The notes under the pieces: model-generated
What the model was told of the DNA's origin: nothing
Seen by the model: only the letters and a program-made list of their open reading frames with translations
Databases searched by the model: none
DNA from: Bacillota bacterium
GTDB lineage: Bacteria > Bacillota > Clostridia > Lachnospirales > Anaerotignaceae
Length of the DNA stretch: 64,000 nt
Direction: 5' to 3'
Assembly (NCBI GenBank): GCA_019422105.1
Contig: JAHZDZ010000004.1
Coordinates: forward strand, 105,071 to 169,070
Program-made: the position numbers and the translations under genes
Shown here: positions 17,417 through 26,585 of the stretch, piece by piece
Position numbering within the stretch: position 1 is the first letter of the stretch
Layout of the letters: each line of letters begins with the position of its first letter

Positions 17417-18268
17417 TTATCCCCTTAGAAGGGCAATCTCTTCTTTATACAGGTTTGTCTTTTTATCAAGCCATGGCGTTTCCAGTATCAGTGGCTTGCC
17501 GTCACAGACAGGATGGTGGACAATGCGATAAAGAGCGTCAAAACCGATAGCATCCATACCCCTTGGATTATCCTCTCCGGCGCCTATATTGGCATGCCTG
17601 TCCTTTCTGGCGCCTTTTTGGTTGAGAGATCCGTTGATATGAAATACCTTAATCCTATCTAAACCTACAGTGCGGTCAAAGGCGTCCAAAACTGACTCAA
17701 AGTTGTTTACAATATCATAGCCGCTGTCATGGACATGGCAGGTATCAAAGCATACGCCGATTTTATCTTTTCTCTCAATCCTCTCTATCAGAGCAGCAAG
17801 CTCCTCAAAGCTTCTCCCAATTTCTGTTCCTTTGCCCGCCATTGTCTCAAGGCACAGAAAAGGCTTTGTGTCATCGCATAAAACCTCATTTATACCGTCA
17901 GCTATGCGGTTCAGCCCGTATTCCAGGTCTTTTTCCGTATATGCGCCGGGGTGCAGCACTAAGATGTCGGAACCCATTTTTTCAGTGCGCTCCAGTTCCT
18001 TTTTCAAAAAGATTCTGGCGATTTCATAGGTTTCCTCCTTATAGGACGCCAGATTAATAATATAGGGGGCGTGGACGACAAAGCTTTCTATACCATTTTC
18101 ATTCATAAACCGGCGGCCTTCCTCTATTTTTAAATCCTCAAGGGACTTACGTACAGTATTTTGAGGAGCGCCGGTATAAACCATAAATGTGTTTGCACCG
18201 TAGGATGCCGCTTCCTTTGCCGCACCCAGCAGCCCTCCGCTTATGGATACATGTGATCCAATCAACAT
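17417..18268 (-). CDS. nfo: Endonuclease IV (AP endonuclease)
   Basis: A 283-residue zinc-dependent AP endonuclease that nicks DNA 5' to abasic sites in base-excision repair. The TIM-barrel motifs are clear: GSHVSISGG at the N-terminus, HPGAYT, the glutamate of CLETMAGKG, CFDTCHVHDSGYD, and HINGS followed by RHANIGAGE. The frame runs from 18301, but the ATG at 18268 (MLIGSHVS) has AAGAAGG about 8 nt upstream and matches the family N-terminus. It leads an operon with the SDR gene. Confidence 0.94.
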   Translation of the reverse strand: MLIGSHVSISGGLLGAAKEAASYGANTFMVYTGAPQNTVRKSLEDLKIEEGRRFMNENGIESFVVHAPYIINLASYKEETYEIARIFLKKELERTEKMGSDILVLHPGAYTEKDLEYGLNRIADGINEVLCDDTKPFLCLETMAGKGTEIGRSFEELAALIERIERKDKIGVCFDTCHVHDSGYDIVNNFESVLDAFDRTVGLDRIKVFHINGSLNQKGARKDRHANIGAGEDNPRGMDAIGFDALYRIVHHPVCDGKPLILETPWLDKKTNLYKEEIALLRG

Positions 18269-18382
18269 ATATAAAACCTTCTTTCCTTTATGATATTCCA
18301 TTTTATACGATTCCTGCCGTATTTACAAGAGATGGCACAGGAGAGCGGCAGAAAAAGGAGAATCTTTATTTTCAGAAAGGTA

Positions 18383-18412
18383 TAGACTTTTCCTGCCGGC
18401 AGATAGTATAAT
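18383..18412 (+). promoter_or_regulatory. Promoter of the 18.46-kb membrane protein gene
   Basis: TATAAT at 18407-18412 with TAGACT at 18383-18388 (18-nt spacer). Confidence 0.5.
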
Positions 18413-18459
18413 ATTACGAATGGTATTTCTATTTATTTATAACCGAAAGGAAGTTATCT

Positions 18460-19260
18460 ATGCTGATAGACAATATAAGAACAAAAAAATTGAAGCTGAC
18501 GGAGATGGTGAATCTGTCTTCCTACATATTCAGAGAAAACTTTATCGCGATTGTGTATATAACACTTCTGGTGTTTTTTCCCATTAATATTTTATCAACC
18601 ATTATCAACAATAAAGCTGCCGCTATTATGAATACACTGAATATTGAAAGTCTGCTGACGGATATGGATCTGATGGCAAAATTTGTTGCGACACCGCAGT
18701 ATCAGCAGATGGCAATATATCAGTTTATCGGTTTTCTGCTTCAGCTTTTTTTTGTGCCGATTGGTACTATGGCCGCCGCCAAGCTGGCGGAGCAATACTG
18801 CTATGGAAGAAAAATAAGATATAAAGAGGCAATTTTGGATGCAGTGTCCAAGGGACCGGTTTTGATTTTTACATCCATACTCTATGCAGTCCTTATTTCC
18901 CTCGGAACCTTGGCCTTTCTTATTCCGGGGCTTATATTGATGCTGTTTTGGTTTTTCTATGTATACGCCATCATATTGCGGGATCAAAAGGGGTTTTCTG
19001 CCTTCCGATACAGCACCTCACTCATCAAAGGCAATATTTTGGGCAGTATCGGTATGATTATTGCCATCTACTTTATGAACTACGGTTTTAACATTATTAT
19101 CAATTATATATTCAGCTGGGGCTATCAAATTTTTGCAGTACAGGTTTTAGCAAGCACTTTAAGCTCTCTGGTATCCATTTACTTTTTTGTGATAACAGCG
19201 GTATGGTTTATGAACAGGGATGCGGTTGTATACGGTGTTGCGGGAAGAGAGCAGCTTTAA
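18460..19260 (+). CDS. Polytopic membrane protein of unknown function
   Basis: A 266-residue protein with about six hydrophobic helices, resembling the membrane domain of glycerophosphodiester phosphodiesterases and related DUF975-type or YciC-type proteins: a cytoplasmic N-terminal segment, then FFPINILSTIINN, PGLILMLFWFFYVYAIIL and a C-terminal pair of helices. No catalytic motif is visible. AAAGGAAG lies before the ATG. It has its own promoter and terminator. Confidence 0.75.
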   Translation: MLIDNIRTKKLKLTEMVNLSSYIFRENFIAIVYITLLVFFPINILSTIINNKAAAIMNTLNIESLLTDMDLMAKFVATPQYQQMAIYQFIGFLLQLFFVPIGTMAAAKLAEQYCYGRKIRYKEAILDAVSKGPVLIFTSILYAVLISLGTLAFLIPGLILMLFWFFYVYAIILRDQKGFSAFRYSTSLIKGNILGSIGMIIAIYFMNYGFNIIINYIFSWGYQIFAVQVLASTLSSLVSIYFFVITAVWFMNRDAVVYGVAGREQL

Positions 19261-19267
19261 ACAATCA

Positions 19268-19296
19268 GCGGGCTTTTTTGAAAGCCTGCTTTTTTA
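19268..19296 (+). terminator. Intrinsic terminator
   Basis: GCGGGCTTT/AAAGCCTGC (one G-U pair) is followed by six T. Confidence 0.85.
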
Positions 19297-19431
19297 TTCT
19301 CTTTTTTTGTCAAAAGGGAAGGGATAAGGGATACTTGTATCGATTTCTGTACAAAATAGACGAAAAATAATTAGTTTAGTAAAAGAAATAAGTCTAAAAT
19401 ATATAAAAGTCATTTTTTCTTTGTTATAATG

Positions 19432-19440
19432 GAATACATG
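19432..19440 (+). promoter_or_regulatory. Extended -10 promoter of fbp
   Basis: TG-T-TATAAT forms an extended -10 about 36 nt before the ATG. No good -35 hexamer is visible, which is tolerated with an extended -10. Confidence 0.55.
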
Positions 19441-19475
19441 TTTTAAGTATAAGGCAATTACTAGGGGGAAAAGAA

Positions 19476-21458
19476 ATGGATTTGGACGAAAAATTGTTTA
19501 CCGATGAGGAATTAAAATATCTGAAGCTTTTATCCAGAGAGTATCCGAATATTGACAGTGCGTGCTCCGAGATTATCAATTTACAGGCTATTTTAAATCT
19601 TCCCAAGGGGACAGAGCACTTTGTTTCAGATATTCATGGGGAATATGAGTCCTTCAGCCATGTTCTGAGGAATGCATCCGGTGTTATCAAGAATCAAATC
19701 AGCTCTATTTTCGGCACAAGCATGCGGGACAGCGAGAAAAAAACGTTGGCCACATTGATTTATTATCCTGAGAAAAAGCTGGAGGAAATCACAAAGTCGG
19801 AGGAGGATATCTGCGATTGGTATAAGATTACACTGCACAGACTGGTGACTATTTGCAAGGTAATGTCCTCCAAGTATACCCGCTCCAAGGTGAGGAAGGC
19901 TCTGCCCAAGGATTTTGCTTATATTATAGAGGAGCTTCTTCACGAGGACGGCGTGGGAAGCAATAAGGAAATGTACTACAATGAAATCATTGATACCATA
20001 ATCAGGCTTTATCAGGCCGATAGGTTTATCATATCCATCAGTCATTTGATACAGCGTCTGGCCATCGACCAGCTGCATATTATAGGCGATATTTATGACA
20101 GGGGCCCCAATGCGGCCAAAATAATGGATATGATAGAAAACTATCATTCCGTTGATGTTCAGTGGGGAAACCATGATATTTCATGGATGGGCGCCGCGGC
20201 AGGCTGTCAGGCCCTTATCTGCAATGTGGTGAGGATACAGGCGCGGTATGCGAATCTGGATACCATTGAGGAGGAATACGGTATTAATCTTATCCCTCTT
20301 GCAACCTTTGCCATGGAAAAGTATGCGGATGATCCCTGTGTCCATTTCCTGCCGAAGAATTCTTCCGAGGAAGCGCTCTCCGACAAGGAGACACAGCTTA
20401 TTGCAAAAATGCACAAGGCGATAGCCGTTATGCAGTTTAAAGAGGAAGCGAAAATTATAAAGCGCCACCCTGAGTATAAAATGGAAAACAGGCTTCTTCT
20501 TGACAAAATCGATTTTGAAAACGGCACTATACTGGTAGAGGGAGTGGAATACCAGATGAATGACATCCATTTTCCCACAGTAGATCCAAAGGATCCTTTT
20601 GCCATGACGGAGGAGGAACAGGAAGTCATGGATAAAATCAAATCCTCCTTTATCAACAGTGAAAAGCTTCAGGAACACATTCGTATGATCTATACGAAGG
20701 GGAGTATGTATACAATTTTTAATTCCAATCTGCTGTTTCACGGCTGTCTGCCCATGAATGACGACGGCTCTTTGAAAACGGTTTCTCTCAGCTGCGGTGT
20801 TTTTTCCGGCAAGGAATATCTGGATGCTTTGGAAAGAGCAGTCAGAGAAGGGTATTTTAATAAGCCTCACACCCAGAGGAAAAGAGAATGCATGGATTTA
20901 ATCTGGTATATGTGGTGTGGCGAGGATTCTCCCTTATTTGGCAAGAAAAAAATGACTACCTTTGAGCGGTATTTTATTGACGATAAAATAACCCACAAGG
21001 AAGTGAGCAATCCTTATTATGAGCTGAGAAATAATGAAGATATCTGTAAGGAGGTGCTGCGGCAGTTTGGGCTTGATCCGGAAAAATCCCACATTATAAA
21101 CGGACATGTGCCTGTTAAGGTATCAAAGGGGGAAAGTCCCATAAAGGCAAACGGAAGGCTTTTTGTCATTGACGGCGGTTTCGCCAAGGCATATCAAAAG
21201 GTGACGGGAATTGCCGGCTATACCTTAATTTATAATTCACACGGACTTGTTTTGGTGTCCCATGAGCCTTTTGAGTCTGCGGAAGTTGCCATCCGTGAGG
21301 AGAAGGACATTTTATCCTCCACAGTTGCACTTCAGTATTCCCAGGCAAGACTGAGAGTGATGAATACCGATGTGGGCAAGGAACTGAAAAAAAATATCTG
21401 TGAGCTGGAGAAGCTGGTGAAGGCTTACAGACGGGGTATTTTGAAAGAAAAAAATTGA
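19476..21458 (+). CDS. fbp: Class III fructose-1,6-bisphosphatase
   Basis: A 660-residue gluconeogenic phosphatase converting fructose-1,6-bisphosphate to fructose-6-phosphate in the cytosol. It belongs to the class III (YydE-type) family of low-GC Gram-positives, which is unrelated to the usual class I enzyme. The metallophosphoesterase signature is split as DIHGEY (about 52), GDIYDRGPNA (about 207) and WGNHDISWMG (about 229), with a further GHVPVK (about 548). Length is normal for the family. An AGGGGGA site precedes the start. It is monocistronic with a terminator downstream. Confidence 0.96.
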   Translation: MDLDEKLFTDEELKYLKLLSREYPNIDSACSEIINLQAILNLPKGTEHFVSDIHGEYESFSHVLRNASGVIKNQISSIFGTSMRDSEKKTLATLIYYPEKKLEEITKSEEDICDWYKITLHRLVTICKVMSSKYTRSKVRKALPKDFAYIIEELLHEDGVGSNKEMYYNEIIDTIIRLYQADRFIISISHLIQRLAIDQLHIIGDIYDRGPNAAKIMDMIENYHSVDVQWGNHDISWMGAAAGCQALICNVVRIQARYANLDTIEEEYGINLIPLATFAMEKYADDPCVHFLPKNSSEEALSDKETQLIAKMHKAIAVMQFKEEAKIIKRHPEYKMENRLLLDKIDFENGTILVEGVEYQMNDIHFPTVDPKDPFAMTEEEQEVMDKIKSSFINSEKLQEHIRMIYTKGSMYTIFNSNLLFHGCLPMNDDGSLKTVSLSCGVFSGKEYLDALERAVREGYFNKPHTQRKRECMDLIWYMWCGEDSPLFGKKKMTTFERYFIDDKITHKEVSNPYYELRNNEDICKEVLRQFGLDPEKSHIINGHVPVKVSKGESPIKANGRLFVIDGGFAKAYQKVTGIAGYTLIYNSHGLVLVSHEPFESAEVAIREEKDILSSTVALQYSQARLRVMNTDVGKELKKNICELEKLVKAYRRGILKEKN

Positions 21459-21502
21459 AACTATGTTTTGCTTAGCAGCTGAAGGGCAGAAGTAGTATAG
21501 GA

Positions 21503-21531
21503 AACATTGGCATTTTTGCCAATGTTTTTTT
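21503..21531 (+). terminator. Intrinsic terminator of fbp
   Basis: ACATTGGC/GCCAATGT with a 6-nt loop is followed by T residues. Confidence 0.88.
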
Positions 21532-21610
21532 ACGGGAATATTTAGTTGTTGGAGCTTATCGTCATTCGGAGCCCACAGAAAAAAATACTTACACCAAAAG
21601 TGCAGAAGAA

Positions 21611-21638
21611 TTGACAGGCCTTCAGTTGATATTATATA
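21611..21638 (+). promoter_or_regulatory. Consensus-like orphan promoter
   Basis: TTGACA (21611-21616), a 16-nt spacer and TATATA (21633-21638). The only open frame directly downstream is the small ORF at 21699. Confidence 0.5.
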
Positions 21639-21698
21639 TAGCCGCTTCATATTATTGTCTCTGCCAAGCAGGAATTTTTTCGTGATAAGTCTAAGGAG

Positions 21699-21818
21699 AT
21701 GAAAAAAATTGGTATAGGATGCGCAAGACGGTTTTTGGGGCTGTTATTTGTTCTCTATACGGCGTTGTCAATTAAATCCGGGCAATTTATATTTTCATTT
21801 GCAAGTTTATATTTCTGA
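21699..21818 (+). CDS. Possible 39-residue hydrophobic small protein
   Basis: An ATG opens a 39-codon frame with a basic start (MKKIGIGCARR) and a hydrophobic middle (FLGLLFVLYTAL), typical of a one-helix membrane peptide. A TTGACA/TATATA promoter lies about 60 nt upstream. The AAGGAG site abuts the ATG with no spacing, which is poor for initiation. Low confidence. Confidence 0.3.
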   Translation: MKKIGIGCARRFLGLLFVLYTALSIKSGQFIFSFASLYF

Positions 21819-21833
21819 TTCGGCATATCTACT

Positions 21834-21861
21834 TTGCAAAATCGAATAATTTGAGTATACT
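21834..21861 (+). promoter_or_regulatory. Promoter of the XRE regulator
   Basis: TTGCAA (21834-21839), 16 nt, TATACT (21856-21861). It overlaps the TTG that opens the longest frame of the XRE gene, so the ATG at 21879 must be the true start. Confidence 0.6.
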
Positions 21862-21878
21862 TGACTCAGGTGATTTGT

Positions 21879-22226
21879 ATGGAAGAAATTAGTTATTCGA
21901 AAATAGGCGAAAATATTAAAAAGATGCGCAGTAAAATGGGGATGACACAGAAGGAGCTTTCGGCAGCCACAGGTTTGTCCGCAAGCTATATAAGCAGGAT
22001 TGAGAGAAATAAGGTGAGGGCGGAGCTGCCTGCTTTCATCAATATTGCGAAGGCTCTGGGCGTCTCTTTGGATACATTCATTGAGGAGCCCGCACTGAGT
22101 GTTTCCTTGCGGCGCGAAATCGCGGAGATTTTGCAGAACTGTACGAAGCAGGAGCTGGATGACTTTGAGTGCGCGGTGAAGGCGCTGTTGGAATTGATTC
22201 AACAATTAAAACAAAATAATGGGTAG
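21879..22226 (+). CDS. XRE-family transcriptional regulator
   Basis: A 115-residue protein with an N-terminal Cro/CI helix-turn-helix (about 7-65; MTQKELSAATGLSASYISRIERNK with an arginine-rich recognition helix, SinR-like) and a C-terminal helical tail (about 75-112) that probably dimerises. ATG 21879 is preceded by AGGTGA and is the only start compatible with the promoter. The next gene's -35 overlaps its stop codon, so the amidohydrolase is separately promoted. The target is unknown. Confidence 0.85.
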   Translation: MEEISYSKIGENIKKMRSKMGMTQKELSAATGLSASYISRIERNKVRAELPAFINIAKALGVSLDTFIEEPALSVSLRREIAEILQNCTKQELDDFECAVKALLELIQQLKQNNG

Positions 22227-22251
22227 ACACAAATATTTCTTATGCTATAAT
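22224..22251 (+). promoter_or_regulatory. Extended -10 promoter of the amidohydrolase gene
   Basis: TAGACA (22224-22229, sharing the stop codon of the XRE gene), 16 nt, then TATAAT (22246-22251) preceded by TGC, an extended -10. Confidence 0.7.
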
Positions 22252-22301
22252 GGGCATGTGTCATAATAAATGAACAAAATTATGCAGGAGGTATTTTTTT
22301 T

Positions 22302-23549
22302 ATGGGAAGAACAGCTTTTACAGGGGGACTACTCATTGACGGAACAGGAAGAGCAGCGGTAAAGGACAGTCTTGTTCTGGTAGACGGGGAGAGGATTGAA
22401 TATGCCGGAGAAAAAAAGAGCTTTGACAAAGGATATGAGGAGATTGACATCAGCGGAAAAACAATTATGCCGGGACTGATTGACACGCATTTACATTTCA
22501 GTGGCAATCTGACTGATAATGACAGCGACTGGGTACTGGAGGATCCAATACAAAAAACAGTGGTAGCAGTACAGCAGGCCCATGAATGCCTGGAAAGGGG
22601 ATTGACTACAGTCGGTGAAATTTCCAGAAGCGGCATACATATCAGAAATATGGTGGAGGCCCATGTCATGAAGGGACCAAGAATTGTGGCTACGGGTATG
22701 GGCTTTTGCCGTACCGGAGGACATGGCGATTCTCACAGGCTGCCCAAATGGTATAATGAGGAATCCCATCCATGGGCGGAGCGGGTAGATGGTCCATGGG
22801 ATTTAAGAAAAGCGGTTAGGAGAAGATTAAGGGAAAGTCCGGATGCCATTAAAATATGGTCAACCGGCGGCGGTATCTGGAGATGGGACAAAAAGCTTGA
22901 CCAGCACTACACCATGGAAGAAATACAGGCTGTTGTTGACGAGTGCCGTATGGTCGGCATCCCGGTGTGGAGCCATGCGGAGGGCTACGGCGGTGCATTG
23001 GATTCCGCAAGAGCAGGCGTACATTTGATCATACATGGACAGACTCTCAATGATGAGTGTCTGGACATTATGGCGGAAAAGGGCATCTATTTCTGCCCTA
23101 CGATACAGTTTTTAAACGATTGGTTTAAAACCTATGCACCGCCCTATATTCCAGAGGTGCATGACCAGTATCCAGGGGACACTGTGGCGGAAAAGGAACT
23201 GAACCGTGTCTACGCTAATTTGAGAAAGGCAAAAGAAAAGGGTATCGGACTGACCATAGGATCCGACTCCTTCTGCTCCAGTCTGACGCCCTATGGCATT
23301 ACCGCTATCGGTGAGATGTATTCCTTTGTGGAACGGGCCGGCATTTCTGAGATGGATACGATTGTTGCCGCCACCAAGACAGGGGCGGATATGCTTTTGG
23401 CAGGTGATATTACAGGAACCCTTGAGGAAGGGAAGTTCGCTGATCTTCTGGTTTTGGAAAATAATCCTTTGGAAAATATAAGGGCGGTATCTGTTGAAAA
23501 TATGCGTGTTATCATGAAAGAGGGAGACTTTGTAAAAAGGGAGCTGTAA
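22302..23549 (+). CDS. Metal-dependent amidohydrolase (prolidase/imidazolonepropionase-like)
   Basis: A 415-residue TIM-barrel hydrolase of the amidohydrolase superfamily. The first metal pair is HLH in GLIDTHLHFSG (about 62-66); a lysine in PDAIKIWSTGG is placed as the carboxylated bridging ligand; further ligands are in VWSHAEG and IIHGQ, and the catalytic Asp is in TIGSDSF (about 326). The best match is the group of Xaa-Pro dipeptidase and imidazolonepropionase-like enzymes that hydrolyse cyclic or peptide amides. GGAGG precedes the ATG with a 10-nt gap. Substrate unknown. Confidence 0.85.
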   Translation: MGRTAFTGGLLIDGTGRAAVKDSLVLVDGERIEYAGEKKSFDKGYEEIDISGKTIMPGLIDTHLHFSGNLTDNDSDWVLEDPIQKTVVAVQQAHECLERGLTTVGEISRSGIHIRNMVEAHVMKGPRIVATGMGFCRTGGHGDSHRLPKWYNEESHPWAERVDGPWDLRKAVRRRLRESPDAIKIWSTGGGIWRWDKKLDQHYTMEEIQAVVDECRMVGIPVWSHAEGYGGALDSARAGVHLIIHGQTLNDECLDIMAEKGIYFCPTIQFLNDWFKTYAPPYIPEVHDQYPGDTVAEKELNRVYANLRKAKEKGIGLTIGSDSFCSSLTPYGITAIGEMYSFVERAGISEMDTIVAATKTGADMLLAGDITGTLEEGKFADLLVLENNPLENIRAVSVENMRVIMKEGDFVKREL

Positions 23550-23947
23550 GATATTTTAACTGATGTCAGAAAGTCGCCGCCTCTATGGGCAGGAGATACT
23601 TACTGACTTTGCTTCAGTGAGAGATACAAGCTCACAGCAAACAAAAAGGCATCATGCAATGCCGTCGGTTAGGAATTATTTTGACAATAGACTGAGAAAA
23701 GAAAGGGGATAAAAACATAGAAGGGTTTTTATCCCTTTTTTGTATCATTTTGATAGGGGAGTTATTCATTGTTGCTCTTTATAAAACAGTACAAAAAAAG
23801 ATGCTATTCGTCATAATCCTGCTGTTTTTCTTGGAGGCTTCAAAACGCCGGCACTAGGGATGAAATAGGAATACTGTAGGATTAATTAATATGGTGGACT
23901 GTGCAAAAAAATCCGCTCAGCGCTTTTTTCCACAGACATTTGAAAGA
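23550..23947 (+). other. Intergenic stretch between convergent genes
   Basis: No gene is visible. It contains a strong plus-strand terminator (23703-23741) and a minor hairpin GGCAT/ATGCC near 23648-23663. I found no clean terminator for the minus-strand asparaginase operon. Confidence 0.5.
23703..23741 (+). terminator. Intrinsic terminator
   Basis: GGGATAAAAAC/GTTTTTATCCC, an 11-bp stem with a short loop, is followed by six T. Confidence 0.85.
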
Positions 23948-24952
23948 CTACTTTATCAACGCCTCTGAAATATCCAAATTGACAGGAGTATATAATTTAT
24001 CCCTCACAAAAGAGAACTCTCTACTCTGCGCCAGAATCCACATCAGCTTTACAACAATTGCTTCCACAGACATATCGTAGCCCTGGAGTACGCCGGGGAT
24101 TTTTAAGGATTTTTGACCTACCTCATAAATAGACAGATCGCTGCCGCCAATTGGAACCTGTGTGGTTATGACAATTGTTTTCCCCTTCTTGCTTACTTTC
24201 TCAAGCATTTCAAGAAAATTCCTTTTTCCCGTAAATGGCATGCCGCCGCAGCCGTAGCTTTCTATGACTACAGCATCATAGTGATCTGTCATATAGTCAA
24301 GTATTTCCGTATCCATGCCGGGGGAGAGCTTCAAAAGGCCCACTGAGGTGTGAAGGGTATTATAAAATTTTAGCTTGTCAGACGGTGTTTTCTTCGTGTG
24401 GTAATGCAAAATAGTATTGTTCATCACTGCGGCAGGGGGATAGTTATAACTTTTGAAGGATGTAAACTCTGTGTTGCTTGTTTTGCTTCCCCGTGTGCCA
24501 ATGAGGGCATAGCCGCCGAAAACAATATAAACACCGCTGACGCCGTCTGTGCTTGCCAGTCTTACGCTGTCCAATATGTTTTGATTGGCGTCCGATACGG
24601 TAGCGCCGATAGGGTGCATAGCGCCTGTTATAATAACAGGCTTATCCGGATTCTGTATCAGATAGGACAGGGCACAGGCGCTGTAACAGAGGGTATCTGT
24701 GCCATGGGTGATAACAAAGCCATCGTAATTATGATAATTTTCCTGAACCGTCTTTGCCATAATCAGCCAATCCTCCGGCTGGACGTTGCTGGAATCCAGA
24801 TTGACAGGCTGAATGGTTTCAATTTGTGCAAAGTCTTTTATCTCAGGTATGTAGTTTAAAAATTCATCCGGTGTTACTGTTGGGATAAGCCCATTCTCGG
24901 AGGGACTTGAGGCAATGGTTCCGCCTGTAGCAATCATCAGTAATTTTTTCAT
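23948..24952 (-). CDS. L-asparaginase
   Basis: A 334-residue enzyme hydrolysing asparagine to aspartate and ammonia. The two threonine motifs are present: TGGTIAS (9-15, nucleophile Thr12) and HGTDT (83-87), plus a lysine in the expected ITGAM region. There is no signal peptide, so it is cytosolic (type I-like). It is the last gene of a minus-strand operon behind a threonine-synthase-like enzyme (12-bp gap) and RidA. Confidence 0.92.
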   Translation of the reverse strand: MKKLLMIATGGTIASSPSENGLIPTVTPDEFLNYIPEIKDFAQIETIQPVNLDSSNVQPEDWLIMAKTVQENYHNYDGFVITHGTDTLCYSACALSYLIQNPDKPVIITGAMHPIGATVSDANQNILDSVRLASTDGVSGVYIVFGGYALIGTRGSKTSNTEFTSFKSYNYPPAAVMNNTILHYHTKKTPSDKLKFYNTLHTSVGLLKLSPGMDTEILDYMTDHYDAVVIESYGCGGMPFTGKRNFLEMLEKVSKKGKTIVITTQVPIGGSDLSIYEVGQKSLKIPGVLQGYDMSVEAIVVKLMWILAQSREFSFVRDKLYTPVNLDISEALIK

Positions 24953-24964
24953 ATCTATTCTCCT

Positions 24965-26068
24965 TTAGTTGCTTTTGATTCCGGCGCCGCAAAGCGGAAA
25001 TACAACTTCCATATCCTTTAAACAAGGATCCTTTTTCAAAAGCTCAAAATAGCCTGCATAGTTTGCGGCAGACGTTATCTCGATATAAATGCCTTTTTGG
25101 GCTAGCTTTTCTCTGGCCTCAAGCACCGCCTCATCCGTAACGGTTATAATTGTTCCGTTGGTTTTTCGGATAGCCTTCAATATTTCTCTTCCTCTGGCGG
25201 GAGCGGCAATGGCGATACCCTCTGCGACGGTTCCGCAATTATCACAGGAGGGAACTGAATCAAGGCCTTTTTCATAGGCCTGATATACAGGGGAGCAGCC
25301 CTCCGCCTGTACGGCCAAAATTTTAGGAAGCCTGTCTATAATTCCCCAGTCAAGCATTTCCTGCAAAGCGATATAGACCCCCATTACCAGTGTTCCGTTA
25401 CCGCATGGAATAATAAAAGCGTCCGGCATATGACCGAAATGCTCATAGACCTCATAGGCATAGGTTTTGGTGCCCTCCCAGAATATGGGGTTATAAATAT
25501 GGCTGGCATAAAAAAGTCCGTTTTCCTCCACCATTTTCATCGCTTCCCTGCCTGTGTTTTCGCGGTTACCGGATATCAGGTGAATATCCGCGTCATGGGC
25601 TTTGATTTGCGCCACTTTCTTCAGGGAAGTATAATCGGGAACAAAAATGTGGGCTTTGATACCCACTCTTGCACTATAGGCCGCCACAGCCGTAGCGGCG
25701 TTGCCGCTGCTGTCAATGACAATCTCTTTTGCACCTGTTTTTTTCGCCAGAGAAACCAGCATGACAGCGCCCCTGTCCTTGAAGGAAAGGGTGGGCATAT
25801 AATAGTCGGCTTTCGCATAAAGGTTACTGTCAACTCTGATAAGGGGTGTATTTCCTTCAGAAAGGGTGACTTCCTTCCAGATATCCTCTTTTTCAAAGGG
25901 AAGGGCATCTATGTATTTCCAAAGGGAGTTTTCCTTTGAGACAGAGGTTTTTTCAAAATCCAAAGGCTTTTTTTCAAAGGAAAGGTGAAAAAGACCACCG
26001 CATTCACATTTGTATTTCAAAGTGGTGACGGGATATTTTTTCCCGCATTTAGAGCAGATATATTCCAT
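24965..26068 (-). CDS. Threonine-synthase-like PLP enzyme with N-terminal zinc ribbon
   Basis: A 367-residue fold-type II PLP enzyme. Residues 1-25 form a rubredoxin-like knuckle (Cys5, Cys8, Cys21, Cys23), as in many threonine synthases. The PLP lysine is Lys97 in PTLSFKDRG (classical ThrC has PTGSFKDRG) and the phosphate loop is PCGNGTLVMG. The formal family is threonine synthase. Next to RidA and asparaginase, with no homoserine kinase or dehydrogenase nearby, a catabolic ammonia-lyase role is equally possible (inference). Only 2 bp separate it from the ridA stop. Confidence 0.82.
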   Translation of the reverse strand: MEYICSKCGKKYPVTTLKYKCECGGLFHLSFEKKPLDFEKTSVSKENSLWKYIDALPFEKEDIWKEVTLSEGNTPLIRVDSNLYAKADYYMPTLSFKDRGAVMLVSLAKKTGAKEIVIDSSGNAATAVAAYSARVGIKAHIFVPDYTSLKKVAQIKAHDADIHLISGNRENTGREAMKMVEENGLFYASHIYNPIFWEGTKTYAYEVYEHFGHMPDAFIIPCGNGTLVMGVYIALQEMLDWGIIDRLPKILAVQAEGCSPVYQAYEKGLDSVPSCDNCGTVAEGIAIAAPARGREILKAIRKTNGTIITVTDEAVLEAREKLAQKGIYIEITSAANYAGYFELLKKDPCLKDMEVVFPLCGAGIKSN

Positions 26069-26070
26069 TT

Positions 26071-26454
26071 TTATTCCTCCTTGCAGCAGACAAAGGCCTC
26101 CATCTCAAGCAATGCGCCTAAATGAAGATTCCCTGTGGGGACAACGGAGCGGGATGGCTTATGGCTGCCAAAAAATTCGGCGTAAAGCTCATTGATTTCC
26201 CCCCAAAGAGAAATATCAGGGATATAAACCGTTGTTTTCATAACATCCTCTTTTTTCATACCGGCGCACTCTAAAATAGCCTCCAAATTGGCAAAAACTT
26301 GTTTTGCCTGTCCTTCCAGACCTCCCTCGGCAATACATCCTGTTTTGGGATGAATGGGAAGCTGACCCGATACCCACATGATATTGCCCATTTTAACAGC
26401 AGGGGAATAATGACCGGCAGGCGGAACTATATTTTTTCCCTCAACAAATTCCAT
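26071..26454 (-). CDS. RidA-family enamine/imine deaminase
   Basis: A 127-residue YjgF/YER057c/UK114 protein. RidA hydrolyses reactive 2-aminoacrylate or 2-aminocrotonate released by PLP dehydratases, giving the keto acid and ammonia. The usual GxxxxxSGQ (MWVSGQLP) and the C-terminal block around RSVVPTGNLHLGALLEMEA are present; the key arginine is Arg in PSRSVVP. AAAGGAGG precedes the start. It leads the RidA / threonine-synthase-like / asparaginase transcript, supporting an amino-acid catabolic role for the operon. Confidence 0.9.
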   Translation of the reverse strand: MEFVEGKNIVPPAGHYSPAVKMGNIMWVSGQLPIHPKTGCIAEGGLEGQAKQVFANLEAILECAGMKKEDVMKTTVYIPDISLWGEINELYAEFFGSHKPSRSVVPTGNLHLGALLEMEAFVCCKEE

Positions 26455-26499
26455 TAAAATCCTCCTTTCTGATATAGAAAAAAATCTGTATACAATTGC

Positions 26500-26529
26500 A
26501 GTATATATAAAATATTATGAATATGACAG
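26500..26529 (-). promoter_or_regulatory. Promoter of the ridA operon with possible operator
   Basis: On the minus strand CTGTCA (26524-26529) and TATACT (26500-26505) are separated by 18 nt. Just downstream is a TGCAATTGTATACAG segment that could be an operator for the adjacent YheO-type regulator (inference). Confidence 0.45.
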
Positions 26530-26585
26530 AACGGTATCTTCACATTGGAGAAATCCATATTATGCTGATTTTTGTCAATCTCTTA

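Noticed and set aside
23880..23947. Terminator for the asparaginase operon
   Set aside because: The A-run and T-run flank only a 4-bp stem with an impossible one-base loop, so I do not call it.
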